Part shown: in pieces, positions 1 to 9,131 of the stretch
Layout of the letters: every line of letters starts with the position of its first letter
Numbering within the stretch: the stretch's first letter is position 1
DNA from: Candidatus Nealsoniibacteriota bacterium
GTDB lineage: Bacteria > Patescibacteriota > Minisyncoccia > Minisyncoccales > PWPS01
Assembly: GCA_003561025.1 (NCBI GenBank)
Contig: PWII01000057.1
Span: 1-9,462, forward strand
DNA length: 9,462 bases
Direction of reading: 5' to 3'
Made by a program: the position numbers and the translations under genes
The notes under the pieces: generated by a model
Databases searched by the model: none
Told to the model about the DNA's origin: nothing
What the model saw: the letters and a program-made list of their open reading frames with translations, nothing else

Positions 1-2134
1 CTCTTTCACCATAAACATCTCTTGGCTTTGCTCCTTCTGCAGGTCCAATAACTCCTCTATTTTCTAAAATATCAAGTAGTCGTGCTGCCCTAGCATAACC
101 GACTCTTAGTCTTCTCTGAAGTAAAGACGCCGAAGCCTTCTTTGCAGAGATAACAACCTCTTTAGCATCTTCATATAATACATCTTCATCTTCGTTTGTG
201 TCAAAGTTATCGTCCTTTTGGCTACTCTTTTCTAAAACCTCTTCTAAATTTTCCGCTAAAGGATCTTCATCTGCAATTGATTTATTTTCAACTAGCCAAG
301 AGATAATGCTTTTTGCTTCTTTTTCTGATATATATGGCGCCTGAATACGTCTCGGCTTTGCATTTTCCGTGGATAAAAACAACATATCTCCTGAGCCCAA
401 TAATTTCTCTGCTCCCGCCATATCGAGAATTGTCCGAGAATCGACTTGTGAAGCGACTCTAAAACTTGCTCTAGCGGTAATATTTGCCTTAATTAGTCCT
501 GTAATCACTTCCACAGATGGTCTTTGTGTCGCAAGGACAAGATGAATTCCTACCGCTCTTGCCATCTGCGCGACCCTAACAATTCCTCCTTCTATTTCAT
601 TTCCTTTGGTCGCCATCAAGTCTGCAAGCTCATCAACAATAAGAATAATATACGGCATTGGCTCCAACTCTTTGTTTGTTTTGCATGTCTCTTGGTAGCT
701 TAATATATTTCTTGAACCTATTTCTGACAAAACCTTAAATCTTCTCTCCATCTCACCAATGAGCCACGATAGTGCATTTGATGTTTTTTCAGCATCAAAT
801 ATTACAGGTGTAAGTAGGTGCGGGATATTAGCATAAAATGAAAACTCCACTCTCTTTGGGTCTACAAGTATTAATCTTAGCTCGTTTGGAGAATTTTTAT
901 ATATCAGGCTAAGGAGAAAGGTGTTTAAAAATATTGTCTTACCGCTTCCCGTAGATCCGGCTACAAGCATATGAGGCATCTTTGCAAGGTCAGAATAGAC
1001 ACAACTTCCCGAAACATCTTTCCCAACAGCAAAAGAGAGGGGAAGACCTGAGAGATGTTCTTTTCTTTTAACAAGAGAGCCCAATGTAATTTTTGCTCTT
1101 TTTCTGTTCGGAACCTCTATTCCTACAAGCGATTTACCGGGAATAGGGGCTTCTGTTCTTACCGGGTGCATCGCCAAGGAGAGAGCTAAGTCATCAGACA
1201 GTGATGTAATACGTGAAAGCTTTACTCCTTCTGCGGGCTTTAATGTATATTGAGTTACCGCAGGGCCAACATTAACCTCTCCCATGCTAACAGATATATC
1301 AAAATCACCAAACGTCTTTTTTATAACATTTGCATTTCTTTTGACATCTCCCGGGTCAGGATTTTCGTCTCCGTTATATAAGAGATCAAGCGGGGGAATT
1401 AAGCGCTTCACGTCTCCTTTGCTCTTAATGCCTGCTCCTTCTTTTTTCTCTTCTTTTTCTTTCTTTTTCTCTTCTTCTTCTCTTTTTTCTTCTCTTTTTG
1501 CCTCTCTCTTTTCTTCTCTTTCCGGAGAAGAGAATATCTTCTTTACCGTAGAAATTTCTACATCTTCTCCTCTAGTAAAAAGCTCTTTTAAAAAAGCTAA
1601 AATAGAAAAATCTCTATTTAGCAGAGTTGTTATGATAAGAGAGCCTATAAAGATAAGTGCTAAAAATATTATAACTGTCGCGGGAAAGCCTATGATATTT
1701 ATAAGAGGGCTACTTGTTATACTTCCCCACCATCCACCAAGATTTCCATTTTTTAATTCTTCTCCCAATATATCCGTATGCTCTGCAACAGAGCTCACAA
1801 CTCCTGAAATTCCGGAGATAATCATAAGTATAGATACACAAAGTGGAAAAAGAAAGTTTTCATACTCTGTTCTGATATATACCATCCCGGAGAGGAAGAT
1901 TAAAAACGGTACAATTATGGCGATATTTTCACCTAATAAAAATTCAAACAGATACTTTGAAATCTCTCCGCCCTTTCCAGCAATATCAAAAAAGCCAAAA
2001 AGAACAATCAGAGAGAGCAAAAGAAGTAGTGATCCTATAATAATCTTTTTAATGTTTTCAGGGATTATCTCTTTCCTTTCTTTTACTTCTTTCTTTTCTT
2101 TTTTATCATTCCTTTTTTTCTTTTTTCTAAACAT
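1..2134 (-). CDS. ftsK: DNA translocase FtsK/SpoIIIE family (C-terminal end cut by window edge)
   Basis: FtsK-type translocases are membrane-anchored, hexameric ATP-driven DNA pumps. They clear the chromosome terminus through the division septum and help XerCD dimer resolution. I read 711 codons from the ATG to the left edge with no stop. Hydrophobic segments at about residues 30-50, 68-88, 92-117 and 143-172 match the usual four N-terminal membrane helices. Residues 203-232 are an almost purely Glu/Lys/Arg linker, very short compared with the roughly 600-residue linker of E. coli. The motor follows: Walker A GSTGSGKT (393-400), Walker B with D501-E502 in LIVDELADLM, and the ATQRPS segment (535-540). 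A disordered acidic stretch (620-655) leads to the winged-helix gamma domain (about 661-711), which reads DNA polarity signals. The last residues, GAKPRDVYGER, resemble a family C-terminus, so few residues should be missing. The start is preceded by purine-rich GGAAGAG. The gene follows the rpoC terminator, so it probably has its own promoter, which I could not identify with confidence. Confidence 0.96.
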   Translation of the reverse strand, partial: MFRKKKKRNDKKEKKEVKERKEIIPENIKKIIIGSLLLLLSLIVLFGFFDIAGKGGEISKYLFEFLLGENIAIIVPFLIFLSGMVYIRTEYENFLFPLCVSILMIISGISGVVSSVAEHTDILGEELKNGNLGGWWGSITSSPLINIIGFPATVIIFLALIFIGSLIITTLLNRDFSILAFLKELFTRGEDVEISTVKKIFSSPEREEKREAKREEKREEEEKKKEKEEKKEGAGIKSKGDVKRLIPPLDLLYNGDENPDPGDVKRNANVIKKTFGDFDISVSMGEVNVGPAVTQYTLKPAEGVKLSRITSLSDDLALSLAMHPVRTEAPIPGKSLVGIEVPNRKRAKITLGSLVKRKEHLSGLPLSFAVGKDVSGSCVYSDLAKMPHMLVAGSTGSGKTIFLNTFLLSLIYKNSPNELRLILVDPKRVEFSFYANIPHLLTPVIFDAEKTSNALSWLIGEMERRFKVLSEIGSRNILSYQETCKTNKELEPMPYIILIVDELADLMATKGNEIEGGIVRVAQMARAVGIHLVLATQRPSVEVITGLIKANITARASFRVASQVDSRTILDMAGAEKLLGSGDMLFLSTENAKPRRIQAPYISEKEAKSIISWLVENKSIADEDPLAENLEEVLEKSSQKDDNFDTNEDEDVLYEDAKEVVISAKKASASLLQRRLRVGYARAARLLDILENRGVIGPAEGAKPRDVYGER

Positions 2135-2180
2135 AGCTCTTCCATTTTAGCATATTATTTTTAAAAAAAAATAGGAGTTA

Positions 2181-2215
2181 TATAAAAGCTGTAGCGTTCA
2201 TAATCGCTACAGCTT
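2181..2215 (-). terminator. Rho-independent terminator after rpoBC
   Basis: A perfect 11-bp stem (2186-2196 paired with 2205-2215, AAGCTGTAGCG / CGCTACAGCTT) encloses an 8-nt loop and lies 30 bp past the rpoC stop. Read on the minus strand the stem is followed by a short U-rich tail (TTTTATATAA). The tail is imperfect, so some readthrough into ftsK is possible. On the plus strand the stem is followed by A's, so it would not terminate in that direction. Confidence 0.75.
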
Positions 2216-2245
2216 AAAAATGACTATTCCATCAAAATAATAGCT

Positions 2246-5200
2246 TTATTTCTCTTTAAATCCGGTTCCTGAAGGAATAAGTTTTCCAATAATTACATTT
2301 TCTTTTAGCCCTCTTAGCTTGTCTGATTTTCCTTCTAAACAAGCATCTATAAGCACTTTTGATGTCTGTTGAAATGATGCTGCAGAAAGGAAAGAATCTG
2401 TTGTGAGAGCAACCTTAGATATTCCAAGAAGAATATCTTCCGCCCTCGGGATTCTTCCTCCCTTCTTCTTTATATCTTCTACGGCTGCTAGATATTGTTC
2501 TCTTTCCACCATCTCTTTTAAGGTAAATGTGCTATCTCCCGGCTCAACTATACTGACTCTGGAAAACATCTGTCTTGTTATAACCTCTATATGTTTATCA
2601 TGAATATCAACTCCCTGAGACACATAGACTCTTTGTGCTTCTTTTAATATATATCGCTGTGTTTCCAATCTTCCTCTTAGCTTAAATAATCGATTAATAT
2701 CAAGATTTCCTTCGCAAAGAGGGTCTCCTTTTTTGACCTCGTCACCGACATTCACATACATCGCCTTTTTTGGCTCTATCTGATACTTTATCGTCTTTTT
2801 CTTTCCTTCTTTTGGCTTTATCTTTATAACCCTATCATCTGTTATTTCTATAACTTTTCCATCTACATCAGAGATATCCGCCCTTCCTTTGGGAACTCTT
2901 CTTTCAAAAATCTCTTGTATTCTCGGAAGCCCAAGAGTAATGTCTGCTCCACCGGCAACTCCTCCCGTATGAAAAGTTCTCATTGTGAGCTGTGTTCCCG
3001 GCTCTCCAATTGCTTGAGCTGCAATAATTCCAACCGCATCTCCTTTTTTTACCATTTCGTTTAGTCCCAAATCCCAGCCATAGCAGGCAGTACATATCCC
3101 GTTAATTGTCTTGCAAGATAGAGCTGACCTTATCTTTACAGATGCTATCTCCGATTTTTCTATCTCTTTTGCCTTTTTTGTACTAATAACCTCTCCCTTT
3201 TTTACCACAATATCTCCACCAATCTTTATATCTTCAAGAACAGTTCTTCCAATAATCTTAAAAAACATATCTTGGTCTATCTCTTCTGCTTCAGAACGAA
3301 GAACAGCAAGTCCTTCCTTGTCTTTGCAGTCATCTTCAGTAATTAAAACCTCATGACTAACATCAATAAGTCTTCTTGTGAGATATCCTGCCTGAGCCGT
3401 ACGAAGAGCAGTATCTACTGTTCCTTTTCTGGCCCCGTGTGTTGAAAGAAAGTATTCAAGAGCATCAAATCCTTCTTTGTAAGAACTCTTAATCGGTAAT
3501 TCTATAATTTCTCCCGAAGGATTTACCACCAATCCCTTCATTCCTGCCATCTGTATCGGCTGAGACCACGACCCCCTGGATCCGGAATCCGTTATAATAA
3601 AAGCTGACCCGTTCTGTGGTAATGCTTCAGGAACTCTCTTTTCTATATCTCCTTTTGCTTTTGTCCATATCTCTACTATCTTTTCTTTCTTTTCTTCAGC
3701 AGAAAAGAATCCTTGTTCAAAATAACTCTCTACCTTCTCTCGTTCTTTTTCCGCCTCCTTTACTATATCACCCTTTTCTTCGGGCGTTATAAGGTCATCC
3801 ATTCCCCAAGAGACTCCCGATACTGTTGCATATTCAAAGCCAAGGTCCTTTATCTTATCAAGCAATAGATGAGCCTCTCCATCCTTATATTCTTGAATGA
3901 TATCCGCTACCATCTTTTTTAAGTCTCGCGACTTCATTGTCATATTACAAAAAGAGGTATTTTCTGGCAAAGCTCTGTTAAAAATCACTCTTCCGACTGT
4001 AGTTTCCAAAATTTCATCTTTTATACGCACCTTTACTTTTGCATTAATATCTATATCTCCTTTTTCTAAGGCAAGCATCGCTTCCGATCTTGATGAAAAG
4101 ACTTTGCCCTCTCCCTTTACTCCCTCCCTAATCATTGTAAGATAATAACATCCCAGAATAATATCTTGAGAAGGGGATACTATTGGGAGCCCTGTAGCAG
4201 GCTTTAGGAGGTTGAGAGAAGATAGCATCTTTGTTCTTGCCTCTTCCTGTGCTTTCTCAGATAGTGGTAAATGAACTGCCATCTGATCTCCATCAAAATC
4301 AGCATTAAATGCCTCACAAACAAAGGGGTGAATTCTAATCGCCATTCCTTCTATTAATACCGGCCTGAATGCCTGAATTCCTAAACGATGTAGTGTCGGT
4401 GCACGGTTTAGAAGAACTGTCTTATCTTTTACAACATCCTCTAATATAGCCCAAACATCATCTCCTCCATCTTCAATTACTCTTGACGCTCCTTTTATAT
4501 TGTATGCCAATTTTTGATCCAAAATTCGGGCAATAACAAACGGCTTAAATATCTCTAAGGCCATCTGCTTTGGTATTCCACACTGATCCAGCCTTAATCC
4601 CGGTCCAATAACAATCACAGAACGGCCCGAATAATCTACTCTCTTTCCTAACAAATTTTGTCTAAATCGTCCTTGTTTTCCCTTTAACATGTCAGCAAGA
4701 GACTTTAATAATCTCTTTCCTCCCGTTGATGCTTGCGTGACAACACCCTTTCTCATCTGATTGTCCAAAAGAGCATCAACCGCTTCTTGAAGCATTCTTT
4801 TTTCATTCCTTACGATAACCTCAGGCGCACTTATTTCTAGCAGATATTTAAGACGGCTATTACGATTTATGACTCTTCTATAGAGGTCATTTAAGTCAGA
4901 AGAAGCATATCTTCCTCCGTCAAGCTGAATGATCGGTCTTAATTCGGGAGGAAGAACGGGGAGAACGGTGACAAACATCCACTCAGGCTTAATTCCTACA
5001 TTTTTCATTCCTTGCAGAAGGCGCAAGCGCTGTAATACTTTTTTCTTTTTTGCGGATGATGTTGTCTTTTCTTTTTCTTTATTTAACTCTTCTATCTCCT
5101 TTGATAGGTCAATTTTTTCAAATATCTTCCTTAAAGACTCGGCACCTGTTTCGGCTTCAAATATCTCACCATACTTTATAGAAAGGCGATGATACTCAAC

Positions 5201-5797
5201 TTCCGAAAAGATAGCTAGCTCTTTTATCTGCTTTAATTCCTCGCGAACATCTTCTCTCTTCTTGCTTAGTTTTTGAAGCTCTTCTTCCAGTATCTCTCCT
5301 TTTAGCTCTTCTTTCTTTGTCTTTATCGTCTTTTTATACTCTTTATCTATCTCTTTTAATAATTCTTTTTTTCTCTCTTCATCAACTTCAGTAATTATAT
5401 ATGCGGTAAAATAGACAACTCTCTCTATCTTCTTCATCGGTATATCCAAGATAAGTCCCATGCGTGAAGGGATTCCTCTTAGAAACCAGATATGTGAAAC
5501 GGGACAAGCAAGCTTTATATGCCCCATTCTTTCTCTTCTTACAGAGGCCTTGGTAACCTCTACTCCACAACGGTCACAGACAATTCCTTTAAATCTAACT
5601 TTTCGATACTTGCCACAATAACACTTATAGTCTTTTTCCGGCCCAAATATCTTTTCACAAAAGAGACCATCCTTTTCTGGTTTTTGATTGCGATAATTTA
5701 TAGTTTCTGCCTCTAGAACTTCTCCGTAAGACCACCCCAATACATCATCTGGAGAAGCAAGTTTGATTCTAATGGCAATAAGGTCTTCTACACGCAT
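2246..5797 (-). CDS. rpoC: DNA-directed RNA polymerase subunit beta' (RpoC)
   Basis: This is the catalytic beta' subunit of RNA polymerase, 1183 aa and full length for a bacterial subunit without large insertions. The N-terminal zinc site is C59, C61, C74 and C77. A Lys/Glu-rich, probably coiled-coil region follows (about 133-200). The clamp-helix region is near 300-345. The universal NADFDGDQMAVH motif (498-509) supplies D500, D502 and D504, which hold the catalytic magnesium. The second zinc site is C824, C895, C902 and C905. The bridge helix covers about 785-815, and the trigger loop (about 931-946) contains M939, R940 and H943. The sequence passes directly from the trigger loop to LGLPRIQEIFERRVPKG, so the SI3 insertion of Gammaproteobacteria is absent. 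The ATG fits the family start (MRVEDLIAIRIKLASPDDVL), but the bases before it are AT-rich with no Shine-Dalgarno. It lies 34 bp after rpoB, so the two are surely co-transcribed, and translation may depend on ribosomes arriving from rpoB or on an unstructured leader. Confidence 0.99.
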   Translation of the reverse strand: MRVEDLIAIRIKLASPDDVLGWSYGEVLEAETINYRNQKPEKDGLFCEKIFGPEKDYKCYCGKYRKVRFKGIVCDRCGVEVTKASVRRERMGHIKLACPVSHIWFLRGIPSRMGLILDIPMKKIERVVYFTAYIITEVDEERKKELLKEIDKEYKKTIKTKKEELKGEILEEELQKLSKKREDVREELKQIKELAIFSEVEYHRLSIKYGEIFEAETGAESLRKIFEKIDLSKEIEELNKEKEKTTSSAKKKKVLQRLRLLQGMKNVGIKPEWMFVTVLPVLPPELRPIIQLDGGRYASSDLNDLYRRVINRNSRLKYLLEISAPEVIVRNEKRMLQEAVDALLDNQMRKGVVTQASTGGKRLLKSLADMLKGKQGRFRQNLLGKRVDYSGRSVIVIGPGLRLDQCGIPKQMALEIFKPFVIARILDQKLAYNIKGASRVIEDGGDDVWAILEDVVKDKTVLLNRAPTLHRLGIQAFRPVLIEGMAIRIHPFVCEAFNADFDGDQMAVHLPLSEKAQEEARTKMLSSLNLLKPATGLPIVSPSQDIILGCYYLTMIREGVKGEGKVFSSRSEAMLALEKGDIDINAKVKVRIKDEILETTVGRVIFNRALPENTSFCNMTMKSRDLKKMVADIIQEYKDGEAHLLLDKIKDLGFEYATVSGVSWGMDDLITPEEKGDIVKEAEKEREKVESYFEQGFFSAEEKKEKIVEIWTKAKGDIEKRVPEALPQNGSAFIITDSGSRGSWSQPIQMAGMKGLVVNPSGEIIELPIKSSYKEGFDALEYFLSTHGARKGTVDTALRTAQAGYLTRRLIDVSHEVLITEDDCKDKEGLAVLRSEAEEIDQDMFFKIIGRTVLEDIKIGGDIVVKKGEVISTKKAKEIEKSEIASVKIRSALSCKTINGICTACYGWDLGLNEMVKKGDAVGIIAAQAIGEPGTQLTMRTFHTGGVAGGADITLGLPRIQEIFERRVPKGRADISDVDGKVIEITDDRVIKIKPKEGKKKTIKYQIEPKKAMYVNVGDEVKKGDPLCEGNLDINRLFKLRGRLETQRYILKEAQRVYVSQGVDIHDKHIEVITRQMFSRVSIVEPGDSTFTLKEMVEREQYLAAVEDIKKKGGRIPRAEDILLGISKVALTTDSFLSAASFQQTSKVLIDACLEGKSDKLRGLKENVIIGKLIPSGTGFKEK

Positions 5798-5831
5798 ATA
5801 TTAAAGAGTTTTAATTATTAATATTTTTATT

Positions 5832-8800
5832 TTAATTTATTTCTCTTGCTTTTTTCTTCACTTCTACATTTATTCCCATCGCTTTCATCTCTGCAACCAA
5901 TAACTCAAAAGAAGCGGGAACATTAGGTGTCTGTATCGGTTCATCTTTTAGAATTGCTTCATAAGTAGCTGCTCTCCCTGCAACATCATCCGACTTTATA
6001 GTAAGCATCTCTTGCAATATATGAGCAGTTCCATATCCTTCAAGTGCCCACACCTCCATTTCTCCAAATCTCTGCCCTCCAAATTGAGCTCTTCCTCCAA
6101 GTGGTTGTTGTGTGATAAGAGAGTATGGACCAATTGAACGCATATGGATTTTATCTTCAACCATATGTTCTAGCTTCATCATATAGATATATCCGACCGT
6201 AATTTTTTCGGGCAATTCTTTTCCTGTCTGTCCATCAAACACCCTCATCTTTCCATCTTCTGACAAGTTTTCATTTTTAAGTTCATTTCTTATATCTTCA
6301 ACATTGGCTCCGGAAAAAGAAGGGGTTACTGCAATGTATCCTCCTTTTTTTGCTGCAAGACCAAGATGTGTTTCCAATATCTGCCCCAAGTTCATTCTTG
6401 AAACAACCGATAATGGATTTAGTATTATATCAACAGGAGTTCCATCTTCTAGGAAAGGCATCTCTTCCTCGGGTAAAACCTGAGAAATAATTCCTTTATT
6501 TCCATGTCTTCCTGCCAACTTATATCCCGCTCTGATTTTTCTCATCTGAGCAACTTTTACCTCTACTCTTTTAACAACACCCGTATCTAGCTTGTGCCCT
6601 TCGTCACGAGTAAAGACCTTAACGTCGATAACTCTCCCTCTTTTTCCATGCTCCATTACAAGAGAAGCATCTTTCACATCTTTAGCTTTTTCACCAAAAA
6701 TTGCTTTTAATAGTCTCTCTTCCGATGTGAGATCAGTCTTTCCTTTCGGCGATATCTTTCCTACCAAGATATCGTTAGGACCTACCTCCGCACCGATACG
6801 CACAATTCCTTCTTCATCAAGATCTTTTAATTTCTTTTCAGAGACATTTGGAATATCGGAAGTAGTAACCTCTGGTCCAAGCTTTGTCTCTCTTACATCA
6901 CAAGCAAAATTTTCTATATGAATAGATGTATATGAATCGTTCTTAACTAACTTTTCCGAGATAATGACAGCATCTTCAAAGTTTCTTCCTCTCCAAGACA
7001 TAAAGGCGACCAAGACATTCTTTCCTAATGCGACTCTGCCGTTTTCAATTGCTCCTCCATCACTTAGAAATTGTCCTTTTTTTACTTTTTCTCCTTTTTT
7101 TACTATCGGTTTCTGATGAAAACAGCTGTACTGATTTGTTTCTTGAAAGATGTCTAATTCATACCTTATCTCTTTGCTCCTAGTTTTTAATACGATATGA
7201 TTCCCATCTACCTCTTTTATCTCTCCGGCATCATCGGCAATAACAGCGTGACCACAATCACGAGCAACTCTTTCTTCTATTCCCGTAGAAACAAGAGGTG
7301 CTTCCGGACTTAGTAGAGGAACCGATTGTCTCTGCATATTAGAACCCATAAGCGCTCTATTTGCATCATCGTTTTGTAAAAAAGGAATCATCGCTGCAGC
7401 TGCAGAGATAAGTTGCTCTGCTGACACATCGATAAACTCCACTTCTTCCCTTTCAAAAACTCCCGGCCTACCGTTTTTTCGAGCCTCTACCTTTTGTGAA
7501 ACAATTTTTCCCTTATCATCAGTCTTTACTCCTCCGTGTGCAATAACATATTTTTCTTCTTCGTGTGCATTTAAGTATAGCATCTCTGATTTAACCTTTC
7601 CTTTTTCCACCTTAAAATATGGTGTTTCCAAAAAGCCATATCTATTTACTTTTGCATAAAGCGCGAGATGACTAACAAGTCCCACATTTTGCCCTTCCGG
7701 CGTCTGAATAGGACATATTCTCCCATAGTGAGATGATTGTACATCTCTCGCTTCAAATCCCGCCCTTTCTCTCTTTAGCCCTCCAGGACCAGTCGCTGTA
7801 AAGCGTCTCTTGTGTTCCAGTTCAGACAGGGGATTATCACAATCCATAAATTGAGATATCTGAGATGAGGAAAAAAATCTCTGAACCGTTGCAGCAAATG
7901 GACGTGAATTAACTAGCTTTACCGGATTGATATTTACAGAATCAGCAATTGACATCTTGTCTTTGATATTTCTTTCTATTCTGGTTAATCCTAACCGAAG
8001 AGAGTTTTCCAAAAGTTCGGTAAAAGGTCTTACACGCCTATTTCCCAAATGGTCAATCTCATCTTCTCTTGCTTCAGGATCATTGTTTAATCTTATTATC
8101 TCTCTAAGAACAGCAACTATATCTTCCGGATAAAGAAGTCTGTCATCTATCTTTATATCTTCTTTCTCCTCTAACTCAGAAAGACGTTGCCACATCCTCC
8201 ATCTACCAACCTCGGAAAGATCGTATCTTTCAAAGTTAAAAAATGTGTTTTCTACAAGCTCTCTTGCTGTTTCAGGAGTAACCACATCTCCCGGCCTTAT
8301 CCTTTTATATATTTCAACAAGAGCCGATTCTCTGTCTTTTGAGTTGTCTCTCTCTATCGTTTTTCCTATATACTTCTTTTCACCAACATCAATATCCTTA
8401 AAAAGCTCTATTAGTTCTTCATCCTTTGCTCCTTTGAGATCTGGATATGTCATGCTGGGAAGTCCTATTGCTCTAAGCAAGGTAGTAACAGGAACCTTTC
8501 TTCTTCTATCTATCTTTACACCAATAAGTCCTGTCGGTTCTGTTTGAAACTCGAGCCAAGTTCCTCGGTTTGGAATAATTTTTGCCCCAAAACATTTTAC
8601 TCCTCGTATCATTTGTGCAGTAAAAAATGCTCCGGGAGATCTAATTAGTTGTGAGACAGCGACTCTCTCTACACCGTTAATAATAAAAGTTCCTCTTTCT
8701 GTCATAAGAGGAAAATCACACAAAAAAATCTCTTGCTTTTTTGACTTTTTTGTCTTTAGGTTGCGAAGCTCTATCTCTACCTTTAGTGGAGCATCATATG

Positions 8801-9035
8801 AATCGTTGCTATCCTTTGCATCTTTTCCTTTCTTATACTTTGGCTTACCTAGTTTGTAGTCCAAAAAATATAGCTCCCACTCTTTTCCCGTATAATCACG
8901 GATAGGAGAGATATCTGAAAAGAGATTCTTAATTTTTTCATCCCAAAATCTTTTCCAAGAATCTTTTTGGAGACTCAAGAGATAGGGAGCAGGAAGAGAA
9001 GTTTTCTTTTTGCCAAAGTCTTTAACTTTTTGCAT
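5832..9035 (-). CDS. rpoB: DNA-directed RNA polymerase subunit beta (RpoB)
   Basis: This is the beta subunit of RNA polymerase, partner of the beta' subunit encoded just downstream. At 1067 aa it is short (E. coli has 1342) because the large beta insertions are missing. Landmarks in order: GTFIINGVERVAVSQLIRSPG (115-135, beta lobe/protrusion), the rifampicin-pocket segment (389-416), the CPIQTPEGQNVG motif (441-452), NFEDAV (685-690, with E687-D688 near the active centre), the AGRHGNKG motif (841-848) with active-site lysines K839 and K847, and the C-terminal FGGQRFGEMEVWALEGYG (985-1002) that contacts beta'. Odd points are substitutions in the rifampicin pocket and a Tyr (Y838) where Asp is usual before the first catalytic lysine. 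The start (MQKVKDFGKKK) agrees with family N-termini. The only ribosome-site candidate, AAGGAT, directly abuts the ATG, closer than normal spacing. Expression probably comes from the promoter at 9245-9272 through a leader of about 200 nt. Confidence 0.99.
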   Translation of the reverse strand: MQKVKDFGKKKTSLPAPYLLSLQKDSWKRFWDEKIKNLFSDISPIRDYTGKEWELYFLDYKLGKPKYKKGKDAKDSNDSYDAPLKVEIELRNLKTKKSKKQEIFLCDFPLMTERGTFIINGVERVAVSQLIRSPGAFFTAQMIRGVKCFGAKIIPNRGTWLEFQTEPTGLIGVKIDRRRKVPVTTLLRAIGLPSMTYPDLKGAKDEELIELFKDIDVGEKKYIGKTIERDNSKDRESALVEIYKRIRPGDVVTPETARELVENTFFNFERYDLSEVGRWRMWQRLSELEEKEDIKIDDRLLYPEDIVAVLREIIRLNNDPEAREDEIDHLGNRRVRPFTELLENSLRLGLTRIERNIKDKMSIADSVNINPVKLVNSRPFAATVQRFFSSSQISQFMDCDNPLSELEHKRRFTATGPGGLKRERAGFEARDVQSSHYGRICPIQTPEGQNVGLVSHLALYAKVNRYGFLETPYFKVEKGKVKSEMLYLNAHEEEKYVIAHGGVKTDDKGKIVSQKVEARKNGRPGVFEREEVEFIDVSAEQLISAAAAMIPFLQNDDANRALMGSNMQRQSVPLLSPEAPLVSTGIEERVARDCGHAVIADDAGEIKEVDGNHIVLKTRSKEIRYELDIFQETNQYSCFHQKPIVKKGEKVKKGQFLSDGGAIENGRVALGKNVLVAFMSWRGRNFEDAVIISEKLVKNDSYTSIHIENFACDVRETKLGPEVTTSDIPNVSEKKLKDLDEEGIVRIGAEVGPNDILVGKISPKGKTDLTSEERLLKAIFGEKAKDVKDASLVMEHGKRGRVIDVKVFTRDEGHKLDTGVVKRVEVKVAQMRKIRAGYKLAGRHGNKGIISQVLPEEEMPFLEDGTPVDIILNPLSVVSRMNLGQILETHLGLAAKKGGYIAVTPSFSGANVEDIRNELKNENLSEDGKMRVFDGQTGKELPEKITVGYIYMMKLEHMVEDKIHMRSIGPYSLITQQPLGGRAQFGGQRFGEMEVWALEGYGTAHILQEMLTIKSDDVAGRAATYEAILKDEPIQTPNVPASFELLVAEMKAMGINVEVKKKAREIN

Positions 9036-9100
9036 ATCCTTATTTAAAAAGTTAGTAATTAATATTTATAATTTTCCTTAAAGAGAGCATTAAACAAAAT

Positions 9101-9131
9101 AAAAATGCCCTACTTTTTTTATTAGGGTTTT
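9101..9131 (-). promoter_or_regulatory. Weak terminator/attenuator-like hairpin in the rpoB leader
   Basis: CCCTA (9108-9112) pairs with TAGGG (9123-9127) around a 10-nt loop. Flanking A's at 9101-9105 can pair with T's at 9128-9131 across a 2-nt bulge. On the minus strand the stem is followed by CATTTTTATTTTG, a U-rich tail in the right place for an intrinsic terminator. The 5-bp core is short, so this could be chance in AT-rich DNA or a partial attenuator. Confidence 0.3.

Noticed and set aside
1284..2150. 288-codon open frame on the plus strand, rich in Ser and Phe
   Set aside because: It lies entirely antisense to the ftsK N-terminal region. Its Ser/Phe-rich low complexity is the mirror of the Lys/Glu-rich linker, it has no recognisable domain, and the ftsK frame is clearly the coding one.
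2144..2152. Extended -10 box TGCTAAAAT upstream of ftsK
   Set aside because: It would place the transcription start about 3 nt before the ATG, cutting off the GGAAGAG sequence, and no -35 box is visible. In such AT-rich DNA it is likely chance.
2904..3095. Short minus-strand frame within rpoC
   Set aside because: Out-of-frame shadow of conserved rpoC sequence with no start signal or family features. The same reasoning removes the other short frames inside rpoB and rpoC.
2246..9035. Alternative genetic code (TGA recoded as Gly, as in Absconditabacteria/Gracilibacteria)
   Set aside because: rpoB and rpoC read through at full length with no in-frame TGA, and glycines in conserved motifs use normal GGN codons.
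9052..9090. 12-codon frame (MLSLRKIININY) in the rpoB leader
   Set aside because: Too short, with no ribosome-binding sequence and no structure linked to it; expected by chance in AT-rich DNA.
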